From Duganella zoogloeoides (lineage in GTDB: Bacteria > Pseudomonadota > Gammaproteobacteria > Burkholderiales > Burkholderiaceae_D): a stretch of DNA of 64,000 nt. Within the stretch, counting starts at the first letter, position 1; every line of letters starts with the position of its first letter. The notes beneath the pieces are model-generated. The model searched no databases and was not told the DNA's origin. It worked only from the letters and a program-made list of their open reading frames with translations. The DNA lies in assembly GCF_034479515.1 (NCBI RefSeq), contig NZ_CP140152.1:3534001-3598000 (forward strand), written 5' to 3'. Positions 34,431 to 42,685 of the stretch are shown here, piece after piece. Both the position numbers and the translations under genes were made by a program.

Positions 34431-36253
34431 CCAAACGCCTGTTCGATATCGCCGCTGCGCTGGCCGGCCTGCTGCTGCTGTCGCCATTGCTGTTGCTGGT
34501 GGCGGCCTGGATACGCTGCGACTCGCCGGGACCGGTGCTGTTTCGCCAACGCCGCGTGGGGCGAGACGGCGCGCCGTTCCAGATCCTCAAGTTCCGCACC
34601 ATGGCCACTGGCGCGGAGCGCGACGGCCAGCTGTCGCTGGCCGACGACCGGCGCGCCACCAGGGCCGGGCGCTGGCTGCGGCGCCACAAGCTCGACGAAC
34701 TGCCGCAACTGGTCAACGTGCTGCGCGGCGACATGAGCCTGGTGGGGCCGCGCCCCGAAGTGCCGCGCTACGTGGCCCACTATCCGCCAGCCGTACGCGC
34801 GGTCGTACTGTCGGTGGCGCCGGGCATTACCGACTGGGCCGCCCTTCGCTTTCGCAACGAGGGCGACATCCTGCGCCAGGCCGCTGACCCCGAACACGCC
34901 TATCTGCACCAGGTGCTGCCCGTAAAACTCAAATACTATGTGCGCTACGTGCAGCGCCGCAGCTTCGCCACCGACTTGCAGATTTTACTGTGCACGGTGG
35001 CCACCCTGCTGTTCGGCGCCCGCCGCAAGCGACCGCTGTTGCGTGTACTGCGCAGCAGCCGGCTGGCGCACAGTACACGCAACGGCGGACAGTCGGTGCT
35101 GATCGACTGGCTGCGCGGCCTGGCGGCCTTGCAGGTGGCGGCGGCCCACTTGCGCGCCCAGGTATTCCCCGGTCTGAGCACCGTGACGGATCCGCCCTTG
35201 TGGTACCAGGGGCTAGCGTTCATGACCGGCTTCGCGCACCAGGCGGTGCTGGTGTTTTTTGTGCTCAGCGGCTGGCTGGTGGGCGGCGTGTTCCTCGACC
35301 GCAGCCACGATGTGCCGCCGTCACGGGCGCTGCGCGACTATGCACTCGATCGTGCCACGCGGTTGTGGACCGTGCTGTTGCCGGCCTTTTTGCTGATGCT
35401 GGCACTGGCATGGGCCGGGGCGTTGCCGTGGGTCGATGCCAGCAAAGCCGCCGATACCGCTGTTGCCTCGGTTGCCGCAAACGTGGGTGCAGCGTGGTCG
35501 TTTTCCACGCTGCTGGGCAACCTGGTCGACTTGCAGACGCTGGTCGTGCCGCCTTTCGGCGAGAATTTTCCGCTCTGGAGTCTGGCCAACGAAACCTGGT
35601 ATTACGTGCTGTTTCCGCTGCTGGTGATCGCAGCGCGCGCCGGCGCCGCCTGGCTGCGGCTCGCGTGCGCGGCGCTGGCACTTGCGGTGGCGGCGCTGCT
35701 GGGCGCGGCCATCACCGGCTACTTCCTGGTGTGGCTATTGGGTGTGGCGGCATCGCGCCTGCGTTTCGATTTCTCGGCAGTACAGCGCTGGCTGTGGCGC
35801 GGCGCGCTGCTGGTGGTCGCTGCGCTGCTGCGCCTTGGCGGACAGGATGGCGACTTCACCTTGTCCACCTTGGGACCGGACCTGTTGCTGGCGTTGCTGC
35901 TGGTCGTGTGCTTGTGCAGCGTGGGGCGTAGCCGTCCGGCAGCGGCGATGGCGCAGACCGGGGCTTTTCTGGCCGGCTTCTCGTTCACCCTGTACGTCGT
36001 GCATATTCCGTTGCAGCGCATGTTGTGGGCGTACCGCGATGGCGCGCTGCTGGCGCCGGGGGAACCGGCCAGCCTGGCGGTGTATGCCGCCATGCTGGCC
36101 GTGGTGCTGGCATTGGCGTATCTGTTTCACCTGCCGTTCGAAGCACAAACGGGCAGTCTGCGACGGCTGCTACGCCGGCGCTTGCCGGGCCTCGAAGACA
36201 TCGATCGCGTCGTTGAAGCGCCGCCTGCACGGCGCTCCATCGACGCGGGGTGA
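34424..36253 (+). CDS. Fusion of an initiating sugar transferase (PglC type) with an acyltransferase-3 domain
   Basis: 609 residues in a single frame. Residues 1-190 are a complete small polyprenyl-phosphate phosphoglycosyl transferase: membrane helix 'RLFDIAAALAGLLLLSPLLL', 'GPVLFRQRRVGRDG', 'LKFRTM', 'LDELPQLVNVLRGDMSLVGP' and 'LSVAPGITDWAALRFRNEGD'. After a basic linker (about 190-222) comes an OafA-type acyltransferase: 'LIDWLRGLAALQVAAAHLRA' with the catalytic His, 'VLVFFVLSGWLVGGVFL', and about ten membrane helices to residue ~575. The first part should put the first sugar on undecaprenyl phosphate; the second would O-acetylate that sugar or the finished repeat. I know these two activities as separate proteins, so the fusion is unusual. 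The frame is unbroken at the join. Confidence 0.88.
   Translation: MLAKRLFDIAAALAGLLLLSPLLLLVAAWIRCDSPGPVLFRQRRVGRDGAPFQILKFRTMATGAERDGQLSLADDRRATRAGRWLRRHKLDELPQLVNVLRGDMSLVGPRPEVPRYVAHYPPAVRAVVLSVAPGITDWAALRFRNEGDILRQAADPEHAYLHQVLPVKLKYYVRYVQRRSFATDLQILLCTVATLLFGARRKRPLLRVLRSSRLAHSTRNGGQSVLIDWLRGLAALQVAAAHLRAQVFPGLSTVTDPPLWYQGLAFMTGFAHQAVLVFFVLSGWLVGGVFLDRSHDVPPSRALRDYALDRATRLWTVLLPAFLLMLALAWAGALPWVDASKAADTAVASVAANVGAAWSFSTLLGNLVDLQTLVVPPFGENFPLWSLANETWYYVLFPLLVIAARAGAAWLRLACAALALAVAALLGAAITGYFLVWLLGVAASRLRFDFSAVQRWLWRGALLVVAALLRLGGQDGDFTLSTLGPDLLLALLLVVCLCSVGRSRPAAAMAQTGAFLAGFSFTLYVVHIPLQRMLWAYRDGALLAPGEPASLAVYAAMLAVVLALAYLFHLPFEAQTGSLRRLLRRRLPGLEDIDRVVEAPPARRSIDAG
35038..35083. repeat. 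Perfect inverted repeat inside the linker of the fusion gene
   Basis: GTTGCGTGTACTG at 35038-35050 is the exact reverse complement of 35071-35083, with a 20-base loop that can extend the stem by CGC/GCG. It covers codons ~205-220, exactly the linker between the two domains. It may be a scar of the event that joined the genes, a former terminator, or an RNA structure that slows translation between domains. Confidence 0.75.
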
Positions 36254-36271
36254 CGCACCGGCAGCTACTGC

Positions 36272-38572
36272 TTACTGATACGCACCGATGGTCACCGGGG
36301 CCGTGACCGGCTTGCCCTCGATGTCGGTCGCCGGCGCGTAGTCGGTCGTCCCCTTGCCCTTGGCCGGCGACGACGCGCGCACATGCAAGTCCGGCGTGCC
36401 GGTACGCGTGTAGCTGACGAATTGCGGATCGGCCGATACCGTACCGGTCGCCTTCAACCCGTTCTTCAGGCTGATGTTGTAGATGCTGTTCTGGTACACC
36501 AGGTTGTTGCGGTAAGTGTTGTGAGTACCGGTCGAGCCCTGCTCGGTGATGCCGTAGCGGTTGTCGTACACGATGTTGTTGACGACATGCGTGTAGTCGT
36601 TGGGCGCGCTGCGGTTGTAGAAGTCGCCCGCACCCACCACGATGCCGGTGCCGGAAGCGACCGCCGTGTTGTTGGCGATGATGACATTGGTCGCATCGTG
36701 CCACAGGTGGATCGCCGCTTCCGACACGCGGTACACCACATTGCCCACCACGCTGCCGGACGTGCTCACGTAGATGCCCTGGATGTACTTGCAATTGGCC
36801 GGACCGATATCGTGGACGAAGTTGTTGATGACGTCGCCCTTGATGCCCTTGTAGTACGAATCGACACCGATGGCCGAGGCGCCACTGCCGTTGCACGCCA
36901 GCGTGTTGGCGATGTGGTGCACGCGGTTGCCTCGAATCACGTCATATGAACCGCCCGTGTACAGCCCGCTGCGCCACACGGTACCGCCCTGCAGCTTGCT
37001 GCCATCGACTTCGAAGCCGATGATATCGACGTAGTTGCCACGATTGTCCCAGGCAATGTTATTGCTGGAATTGGCCGGCGGCACGATCTTGGCGCCCCAC
37101 TTGGTGGTCGAATAGTAGTAGATGCGGCCGGCTGCCGTACCGCTGGTAGTGGTCTTGAAGCCGCCGGCGTAGGTGCCCGGCGCCACGTGCACGGTGGTGT
37201 TGGGCTTGGCCAGCGCGGACGCGCGGGCGATGGTGCGCAGCGGCGAGCCTTGCGCACCGGAGTTGCTGTCCGAGCCCGTGGTCGAGACGTACAGGTTGTT
37301 CGGCGTCGATGGCACCGGGTTGGGCGCCGGATTGGGATTCGGTGTCGGCGTCGGGGCGGCGCCGTTGAACTCGTAGGCGCCGATGTCGGGACCGGCGCCG
37401 GCCGGACGCGCTTTGCCGTTCAGGTCGGTAGGCGTGGCATCGGCGGCCGCGCCTTTGTCGATCGCGGGCGACGTCGCTTGCAGCTGGTAGTCGCCGCCAC
37501 CGGTGCGCACGTAATTGACGAACTGCGGCGCCGCCGCGATGGTAGCCACCGCGACGCCCTTGATCAGCAAATACGGATAGGCCGTTTGTTGGTGCATCAG
37601 GTTGTTGGTGTATGTGTTGTTGCTGCCCACGTTGCCCTGCTCGACCACGCCGTACTGGGTGTCGACAACGATGTTGTTGGCCACCCGCGAATAATCGTTG
37701 ACGCCGCTGGACACATAGGGATCGCCGCCGCCCACCACGATGCCAGTATGGGCGGCAAAGATGGTGTTATGGCTCACCGACACGCGCGCGGCATCGTGCC
37801 AGAGCTGCACCCCGGCCTGCGACACGCCGTAGATCAGGTTGTTCTTGACGTCGCTGTCGGCGCTGTTGACGAACACGCCGAACATGGTCTTGCAACCGGC
37901 CGCGCCGATGTCGTGGACCACGTTGGCCAGTACATCGTTGCTGGCGCCCTTGTAGTAGCTGTCGGCGCCGATGCCGCCGCCCGATGCGCACGCGCCCTGG
38001 CCCACGTGGTGCACATGGCTGTTGGTCACCGTGCCGAACGAGCCGGCAGTGTACAGGCCCACGGCCCAGCGCGTGCCGGCCTTGTGCGCACTGCCATCGA
38101 CTTCGAAACCGTCGATATCGACATAGCTGCCCCGGTTGTCCCAGGCCACGGCATTGGCGGACGTGGCCGGCGGCACGATCTTCGCGCCCCACCTGGTATC
38201 GGACACGTAGCGGATGCGCGCCGTCGGCGTGCCGCTGGTGCTGGTGCGGAAGCCGCCTTCATAAACGCCGGGCGCCACGTGCACCACGGTGCCGGGCGTA
38301 GCCGCCTGGGCGGCGCGCGCAATGGTCTTGAACGGCTTGGCGCTGGTGCCGGGATTGCTGTCGGCGCCAGTGGTTGCCACGTACAACGCAGTGGCCGCAG
38401 CGTTATAGCTGGCGTCCGCTGCCGGTTCGTCCGACACCTGGGTGGTGGCAGCCAGCGTCATGCCGGGTGCCTGGCTGGCGCTATCGCTTTGGCCGCCGCC
38501 GCACGCGGCCAGCAGCACCATGCACGCGGTCGCGCCGGCGGTTTGAGACAGGTAGTTGACAGATAATTTCAT
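36272..38572 (-). CDS. Lipoprotein with two right-handed parallel beta-helix domains
   Basis: 766 residues. A signal peptide ends at the lipobox 'LLAAC' (C24). Two homologous halves (about 60-405 and 426-766) each begin 'LYV(A/S)TTG(A/S)DSN', continue with 'GAKIVPPA', 'AWDNRG(S/N)YVDI', 'GFEVDGS', 'DSYYKG' and 'NFVHDIGPANCK'-like segments and end near a conserved 'IGAYE/IGAYQ'. They are joined by a Pro-rich linker 'PTPTPNPNPAPNPVPSTP'. The fold is that of DUF1565 and polysaccharide lyase-type beta-helix proteins. With wza/wzc upstream it is likely a surface enzyme or binding protein for the exopolysaccharide; no catalytic residues can be named. It converges with the fusion gene, 18 bases apart. 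GAGGAA precedes the ATG. Confidence 0.8.
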   Translation of the reverse strand: MKLSVNYLSQTAGATACMVLLAACGGGQSDSASQAPGMTLAATTQVSDEPAADASYNAAATALYVATTGADSNPGTSAKPFKTIARAAQAATPGTVVHVAPGVYEGGFRTSTSGTPTARIRYVSDTRWGAKIVPPATSANAVAWDNRGSYVDIDGFEVDGSAHKAGTRWAVGLYTAGSFGTVTNSHVHHVGQGACASGGGIGADSYYKGASNDVLANVVHDIGAAGCKTMFGVFVNSADSDVKNNLIYGVSQAGVQLWHDAARVSVSHNTIFAAHTGIVVGGGDPYVSSGVNDYSRVANNIVVDTQYGVVEQGNVGSNNTYTNNLMHQQTAYPYLLIKGVAVATIAAAPQFVNYVRTGGGDYQLQATSPAIDKGAAADATPTDLNGKARPAGAGPDIGAYEFNGAAPTPTPNPNPAPNPVPSTPNNLYVSTTGSDSNSGAQGSPLRTIARASALAKPNTTVHVAPGTYAGGFKTTTSGTAAGRIYYYSTTKWGAKIVPPANSSNNIAWDNRGNYVDIIGFEVDGSKLQGGTVWRSGLYTGGSYDVIRGNRVHHIANTLACNGSGASAIGVDSYYKGIKGDVINNFVHDIGPANCKYIQGIYVSTSGSVVGNVVYRVSEAAIHLWHDATNVIIANNTAVASGTGIVVGAGDFYNRSAPNDYTHVVNNIVYDNRYGITEQGSTGTHNTYRNNLVYQNSIYNISLKNGLKATGTVSADPQFVSYTRTGTPDLHVRASSPAKGKGTTDYAPATDIEGKPVTAPVTIGAYQ

Positions 38573-38780
38573 CAGCCGTTCCTCGCTTTTTCAAAGTGAA
38601 TGAGCGAGGTTTGATCGGCATCAAATTCTATAGTTCAATGCTTTCAGAAAAAAAGTTCTGACCAAGTTCTCTTCCAGCAGCGAGCGATACGCATGGGCAA
38701 GGGAAGACTCAGTAAATATGCGGCTTTCAGCCAGGAAGGGAGACGAAGTCGCGCACGAAAAAAAATTTTACGCTTTGACG

Positions 38781-41120
38781 TCAAACATCGTTGAATACCA
38801 CGCCGCGCGGCGCGATGCCGGCGTGGTTGAGGCGCTCGACCGCAGCTCCCAACTGGACCTCGGTAGTGACACCAGCACGCGCCACCACGAACACGGAGCC
38901 GGCGCTGGCGCCCACCACCAGCGCGTCGGCGGCCGTCAGCACCGGTGGTGCCGTCACCAGCATCACGTCGTATCGTGTGCCGAGCCGCGCCAGTGCGTCG
39001 GTAAACAGTCCCGGCTGCAACAACTCGGCCTGGTGCGGAGCGGCGCCACCAGCAGCGATGAAGTCGAGCCGTGGCGCCACCTCGGCGCGCAGCGCCTGGT
39101 GAGGCTGCAACATGCCGGCCAGGCAATCGGCCAACCCGGCCGCGCGATCGAGGCCGAAGTGGTCGTGCAGCGTGCCGTCGCGCAGATCGGCATCGACCAG
39201 CAGCGTGCGCTGGCCGCCGGCCGCCAGCAGCAGCGCCAGGTTGACCGAGACAAAGGCCGCGCCGACATCGCGGGTGGGGCCCAGGCAGCACACGACATTG
39301 TTGCGGCTGTGCGGCAGCACGAATTGCAACGTGGCGCGGAAGGCGCGCAGGCTTTCAGCGGCGGCATCGTCAGGTACGGCTTGTGCCAGCAGATCCGTGG
39401 CTGGCAACTGCTGGTCGGCTTGGCGAGAGAGGCCACTTTTGCGCGCGCGCCGCGCGTGCCGGCGCAGCCGGTCCTGGCTGCGGCTGTGGGGTATGGTTGC
39501 GTGCACCGTGTTCGGTCCCAGCAGCGCCTCGATACGTTCGGCGGCGTCGATGCCACCGCGCACGGCGCGCCAGGCCAGCGCCAGCAGCGCGCCGAGGAAC
39601 ACGCCGCTCACCATGCCGAGCATCACGATCAGCGGCCGGTTGGGTTTCAGCGTGTTCTCGGGCGCTACCGGCATGTCCACCATGCGCACGGTACCGATGC
39701 TGCCCACCGCCATCAACCGCAGCTGCTGCGCCGTGTTGAGCAACTCGGTGTACAGGTTGGTGCTGACCTTGACGTCGCGCTCGAGCCGCACCTGCTCCTG
39801 CTCGATGCGGGGCAAGCGCTTGATGCGGGCTTCCAGCGCGGCGATCTCGCGGTCGTTCTCGCGCATTTGCTGCGCCACCGCCTGCAACACCGGGTGCTCG
39901 TCGGTGAAGCGACCCAGCAGCTCGGCACGCTTTTGCACCAGCGTGCTGCGCCGCGCCTGCGACGCCGCCAGCGTATCGAGCGCGATACGCACTTCCTGGG
40001 TCAGGTCGATGGTGTCGTGGCCGCTGCGAAAGCCGTTGTAGCTGGCCTCGGCCGCTTCCAGTTGCTGCTTGGCCACCGGCAACTGGCGATCAAGGAAGGC
40101 CAGCGTCTTTTGCGCCTCCTCGGTGCGGCGCGCCAGGTTTTGCCGCATGTATTCGCGGCCGATCTCGCTCAGCGTGGCATACACCTGCTGCGGATCGCTG
40201 CCCTGCAAGGTGACCGAAATAATGCCCGACAGCTTGCCCTGCTCGGAAATCTGCAACGCGCGCTGCACGCTCTCGAGCGCGGCCAGCCGCGACGTGCGGC
40301 GCAGCAGATAACGTGTGCCAGGCGCGCCGCGCAGCCGCGTGACCAGCAATTCCACCACGTCCGGCGGGCTTGCCTCAATTTTTCCTGCTGCTCTTGCCAT
40401 GCCGGCCGAATCCGCCGCTATGGCCTCCACAGCCTCTATAGCGGCAGGTATTTCCCGCCGCGCCAGTTGCCCCACCCTGCCCTCGAGCAAGGTGCGGCCG
40501 GCGCTGTCAGCCAGGCGCCAGCGTTGGCCGCCGAGCGCGGTGATACGGAACTGGCGGCCGTACCACTGGCTGGGCACATCGAACACGGCAACGTCGATCT
40601 TTTCGCTCCCCCATGCATAACCGCCGCGCTCGAACAGACCGGGCACCGACAGCTGACCGCCCCGGCGCTGGGCGATCCACTCGCCGCCGAGCGGAAAATA
40701 GCGCGGCCGCGCGTGGATGTAGAGGCGCAGGGTATCGACTGCCGGCGCCACCACCAGCCGCGAGCGCAGCAGTTCCATCTCGGCGATCGCCGCCTTCTTG
40801 GTCTCGAACAGCGACGACACTTCGTTGAGAATGTTCTTCGAGGCGTTGGGCTGCTCTTCCTCCACGTGCAACAGCATATTGGCTTGATAGACGGGTGGCG
40901 CCACCAGCGCATAGCCCAGCGCCGCCAGCGTACACAGCGCGGTGACCGCCACGATCAGCCAGCGCCGTGCAGCCAGCGCACGGAACCAGGCGCGCCAGGC
41001 CAGCATGGTCGGATCGGGCGGTGCCGGCGACGCCGGGTGCTCGATCAGGCGGGCCGGCTGCGCCACGCCTGGCAGCGGGCGCAGCATGCGGGAAGTGTCG
41101 GCATCGCGTGGCGCATCCAT
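38781..41120 (-). CDS. wzc: Wzc-like polysaccharide co-polymerase with degenerate BY-kinase domain
   Basis: 779 residues. A Wzz domain with a first membrane helix (about 53-75, 'LIVAVTALCTLAALGYALVA'), a long periplasmic coiled coil, a second helix after 'NTLKPNRPLIVMLGMVSGVF', then a cytoplasmic CpsD-type domain. In that domain the Walker A segment reads 'GPTRDVGAAFVSVNLA': the lysine and Ser/Thr of GK(S/T) are A621 and A622. Walker A' is kept ('LLVDADLRDG'). Walker B reads 'YDVMLVTAPPVL', with T723 at the usual Asp. The tyrosine-rich tail is absent; the protein ends 'RGVVFNDV'. ATP binding and autophosphorylation are therefore unlikely. AGGAGG precedes the ATG, nine bases after wza. Confidence 0.87.
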   Translation of the reverse strand: MDAPRDADTSRMLRPLPGVAQPARLIEHPASPAPPDPTMLAWRAWFRALAARRWLIVAVTALCTLAALGYALVAPPVYQANMLLHVEEEQPNASKNILNEVSSLFETKKAAIAEMELLRSRLVVAPAVDTLRLYIHARPRYFPLGGEWIAQRRGGQLSVPGLFERGGYAWGSEKIDVAVFDVPSQWYGRQFRITALGGQRWRLADSAGRTLLEGRVGQLARREIPAAIEAVEAIAADSAGMARAAGKIEASPPDVVELLVTRLRGAPGTRYLLRRTSRLAALESVQRALQISEQGKLSGIISVTLQGSDPQQVYATLSEIGREYMRQNLARRTEEAQKTLAFLDRQLPVAKQQLEAAEASYNGFRSGHDTIDLTQEVRIALDTLAASQARRSTLVQKRAELLGRFTDEHPVLQAVAQQMRENDREIAALEARIKRLPRIEQEQVRLERDVKVSTNLYTELLNTAQQLRLMAVGSIGTVRMVDMPVAPENTLKPNRPLIVMLGMVSGVFLGALLALAWRAVRGGIDAAERIEALLGPNTVHATIPHSRSQDRLRRHARRARKSGLSRQADQQLPATDLLAQAVPDDAAAESLRAFRATLQFVLPHSRNNVVCCLGPTRDVGAAFVSVNLALLLAAGGQRTLLVDADLRDGTLHDHFGLDRAAGLADCLAGMLQPHQALRAEVAPRLDFIAAGGAAPHQAELLQPGLFTDALARLGTRYDVMLVTAPPVLTAADALVVGASAGSVFVVARAGVTTEVQLGAAVERLNHAGIAPRGVVFNDV

Positions 41121-41129
41121 GCGAGCCTC

Positions 41130-42509
41130 CTATGGCCTGGTCGTCACGCCGACGGCCGACGACAGTTCGCCCGGGAACAACTGGCTAATTGCCCGGTGCC
41201 AGTTGGTCAGCATGGAGGCCGCCACGTACACGACGTCGCGCGGCTGCAGCTCGAACTGCTCGGCCAGGGCCAGCGCGCTGGCCGACCGGGCGTCGAGCCG
41301 GAAGACCAGCGGCCCACGTGGCGCTGGAGGCGCCGCCGATGCGTCCGCGCCAGCCTTGACAAGCCCGTTTGGCCCGTTATGCCCGTTCTCCCCGTTATGC
41401 CCGTTCTCCCCGTTAAGCCCGTTAAGCTCGTTAAGCGAGCCCGGTGCACGAGTCATGTACGCAGTGTCGCCCTGCTGTGCGCGGCGCACCACGTACACCT
41501 GGCCGGCATCCGCGCTTTGCGGATTGAGTCCGCCGGCTTCGCCCAGCGCCTCGCCCAGGGTGAGGCGGCCGTCGTGCATGGTGAGCGCGCGCGGCGACAG
41601 TACTTCGCCCCCCACGAACACCTTGTTCTCGTCGCGCGGCGGCGCCCGAACCACGTCGCCGTCGGCCAGCATCATCGCGCCCGGATACCCGTGGTATGGC
41701 ACCAGCCCTGACGGCCCGCCACGCATTGCCGCCACCAGGTCGATGCGGTACCGTCGTCCAGCGCGCTCGACCGTGATGCGGCTCTGGTCGGCCGTGGGCA
41801 GCAGGCCGCCGGCGCGGTTGAGCGCTTCGACCAGGGTCATCGGAATGTCGTTGATCGGCTGCGGGCCGGGCGTGCGCACCTGGCCATCAACATACACGCG
41901 CTGGCTGCGGTAGGCCATCACCGTGACCGTCACGCGCGGTGCGCGGAAGTAGCGCGCCAGCCGCTGTGCCAGGCTGTCGCGCGCCTCTTCGCGGGTCAGC
42001 CCGGCCAGCGGCACGGCGCCGGCAAACGGAAAGTGCAACTGCCCTTGCTGGTCGATGACGAAGGTGGCCGGCGGCGGGCCGATCTGACCGTCCAGGTTGT
42101 CGGACCGCGCCGGCAGGCCGGCGCCGGTCAGTTCCGGATGGTCCCACACCGTGATGGCCAGCACGTCGCCAACGCCGAGCCGGTACTGGCCACCGTTGCT
42201 TGCGCCAGGAGCCTGGAAAGCCCCACGACTGCCGGCTACCGGCCAGGTACGGCGATAGGCACCAGCACCAGCACCAGCCTCAGCCGTCGCCTCACCAGCG
42301 GAAACGGGTTGCGTGGAAGTGGGGGGCGTACCGGGGCCAGGAACAAGGACACCGCCGCCTCCGCCAGCATCGCGCAGTCGGCGCTGCTCGGCCAGCCACT
42401 GCGCCGTAATCGGGATCACTTCGGCATCGCCGGGCGCCGGCGCGCGGTGCGAGGTGCCGGCGCAGCCGGCCAGGCAAAACAACAATACTGCATACAGGAA
42501 TTTCGCCAT
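41130..42509 (-). CDS. wza: Outer membrane polysaccharide export protein (Wza family)
   Basis: 459 residues. The signal peptide ends at the lipobox 'FCLAGC' (C16), then a Gly/Pro-rich spacer, the Poly_export domain ('YRLGVGDVLAITVWDHPELT') and SLBB domains ('VYVDGQVRTPGPQPINDIPM', 'VFVGGEVLSPRALTMHDGRL'). It builds the export channel for the polymer. About residues 357-379 are a low-complexity run of x-Asn-Gly triplets between two SLBB regions. The ATG at 42509 has GGGAGGC upstream. It is transcribed away from the TonB receptor gene and leads into wzc. Confidence 0.9.
   Translation of the reverse strand: MAKFLYAVLLFCLAGCAGTSHRAPAPGDAEVIPITAQWLAEQRRLRDAGGGGGVLVPGPGTPPTSTQPVSAGEATAEAGAGAGAYRRTWPVAGSRGAFQAPGASNGGQYRLGVGDVLAITVWDHPELTGAGLPARSDNLDGQIGPPPATFVIDQQGQLHFPFAGAVPLAGLTREEARDSLAQRLARYFRAPRVTVTVMAYRSQRVYVDGQVRTPGPQPINDIPMTLVEALNRAGGLLPTADQSRITVERAGRRYRIDLVAAMRGGPSGLVPYHGYPGAMMLADGDVVRAPPRDENKVFVGGEVLSPRALTMHDGRLTLGEALGEAGGLNPQSADAGQVYVVRRAQQGDTAYMTRAPGSLNELNGLNGENGHNGENGHNGPNGLVKAGADASAAPPAPRGPLVFRLDARSASALALAEQFELQPRDVVYVAASMLTNWHRAISQLFPGELSSAVGVTTRP
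41371..41436. repeat. Tandem 9-base repeats within wza coding x-Asn-Gly
   Basis: About seven to eight 9-base units ending in CCGTT, partly arranged as two copies of an 18-base unit (CCCGTTATGCCCGTTCTC), encode a run of LNG/ENG/HNG/PNG triplets on the minus strand. The length keeps the frame. Such arrays change copy number by slippage and would only lengthen or shorten the loop. Confidence 0.8.
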
Positions 42510-42642
42510 CGCCGCCTCCCGGACCAATGTCCAGCGTAGGGCGCGCGTCCCGCGACGACCTTGTGCAAGATCAAATGCGTCTGCGCGTCTGTTATGCACA
42601 ACATGACTAACTATTAATATTGTTGTCCTATTGTGCCAGCCC

Positions 42643-42670
42643 TATAATGCGAATGATTCTTATTCATAAT
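42643..42670 (+). promoter_or_regulatory. Promoter with Fur box for the TonB-dependent receptor
   Basis: A -10 TATAAT (42643-42648) with TTGTTG 17 bases upstream (42620-42625) is followed by GCGAATGATTCTTATTCAT (42649-42667), a clear Fur-box pattern of nAATGATnnTTATTCAT type. Fur with iron bound would cover the start of transcription, so the receptor should be expressed in iron shortage. Confidence 0.75.
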
Positions 42671-42685
42671 ATTTCAGGAGCGTGC

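Noticed and set aside
41371..41436. Possible CRISPR-like or other short repeat array
   Set aside because: Units are 9 bases without spacers and lie in frame inside wza.
38718..41711. A 997-codon + strand frame opposite wzc and wza
   Set aside because: It is antisense to two well-supported genes and shows no recognisable motif.
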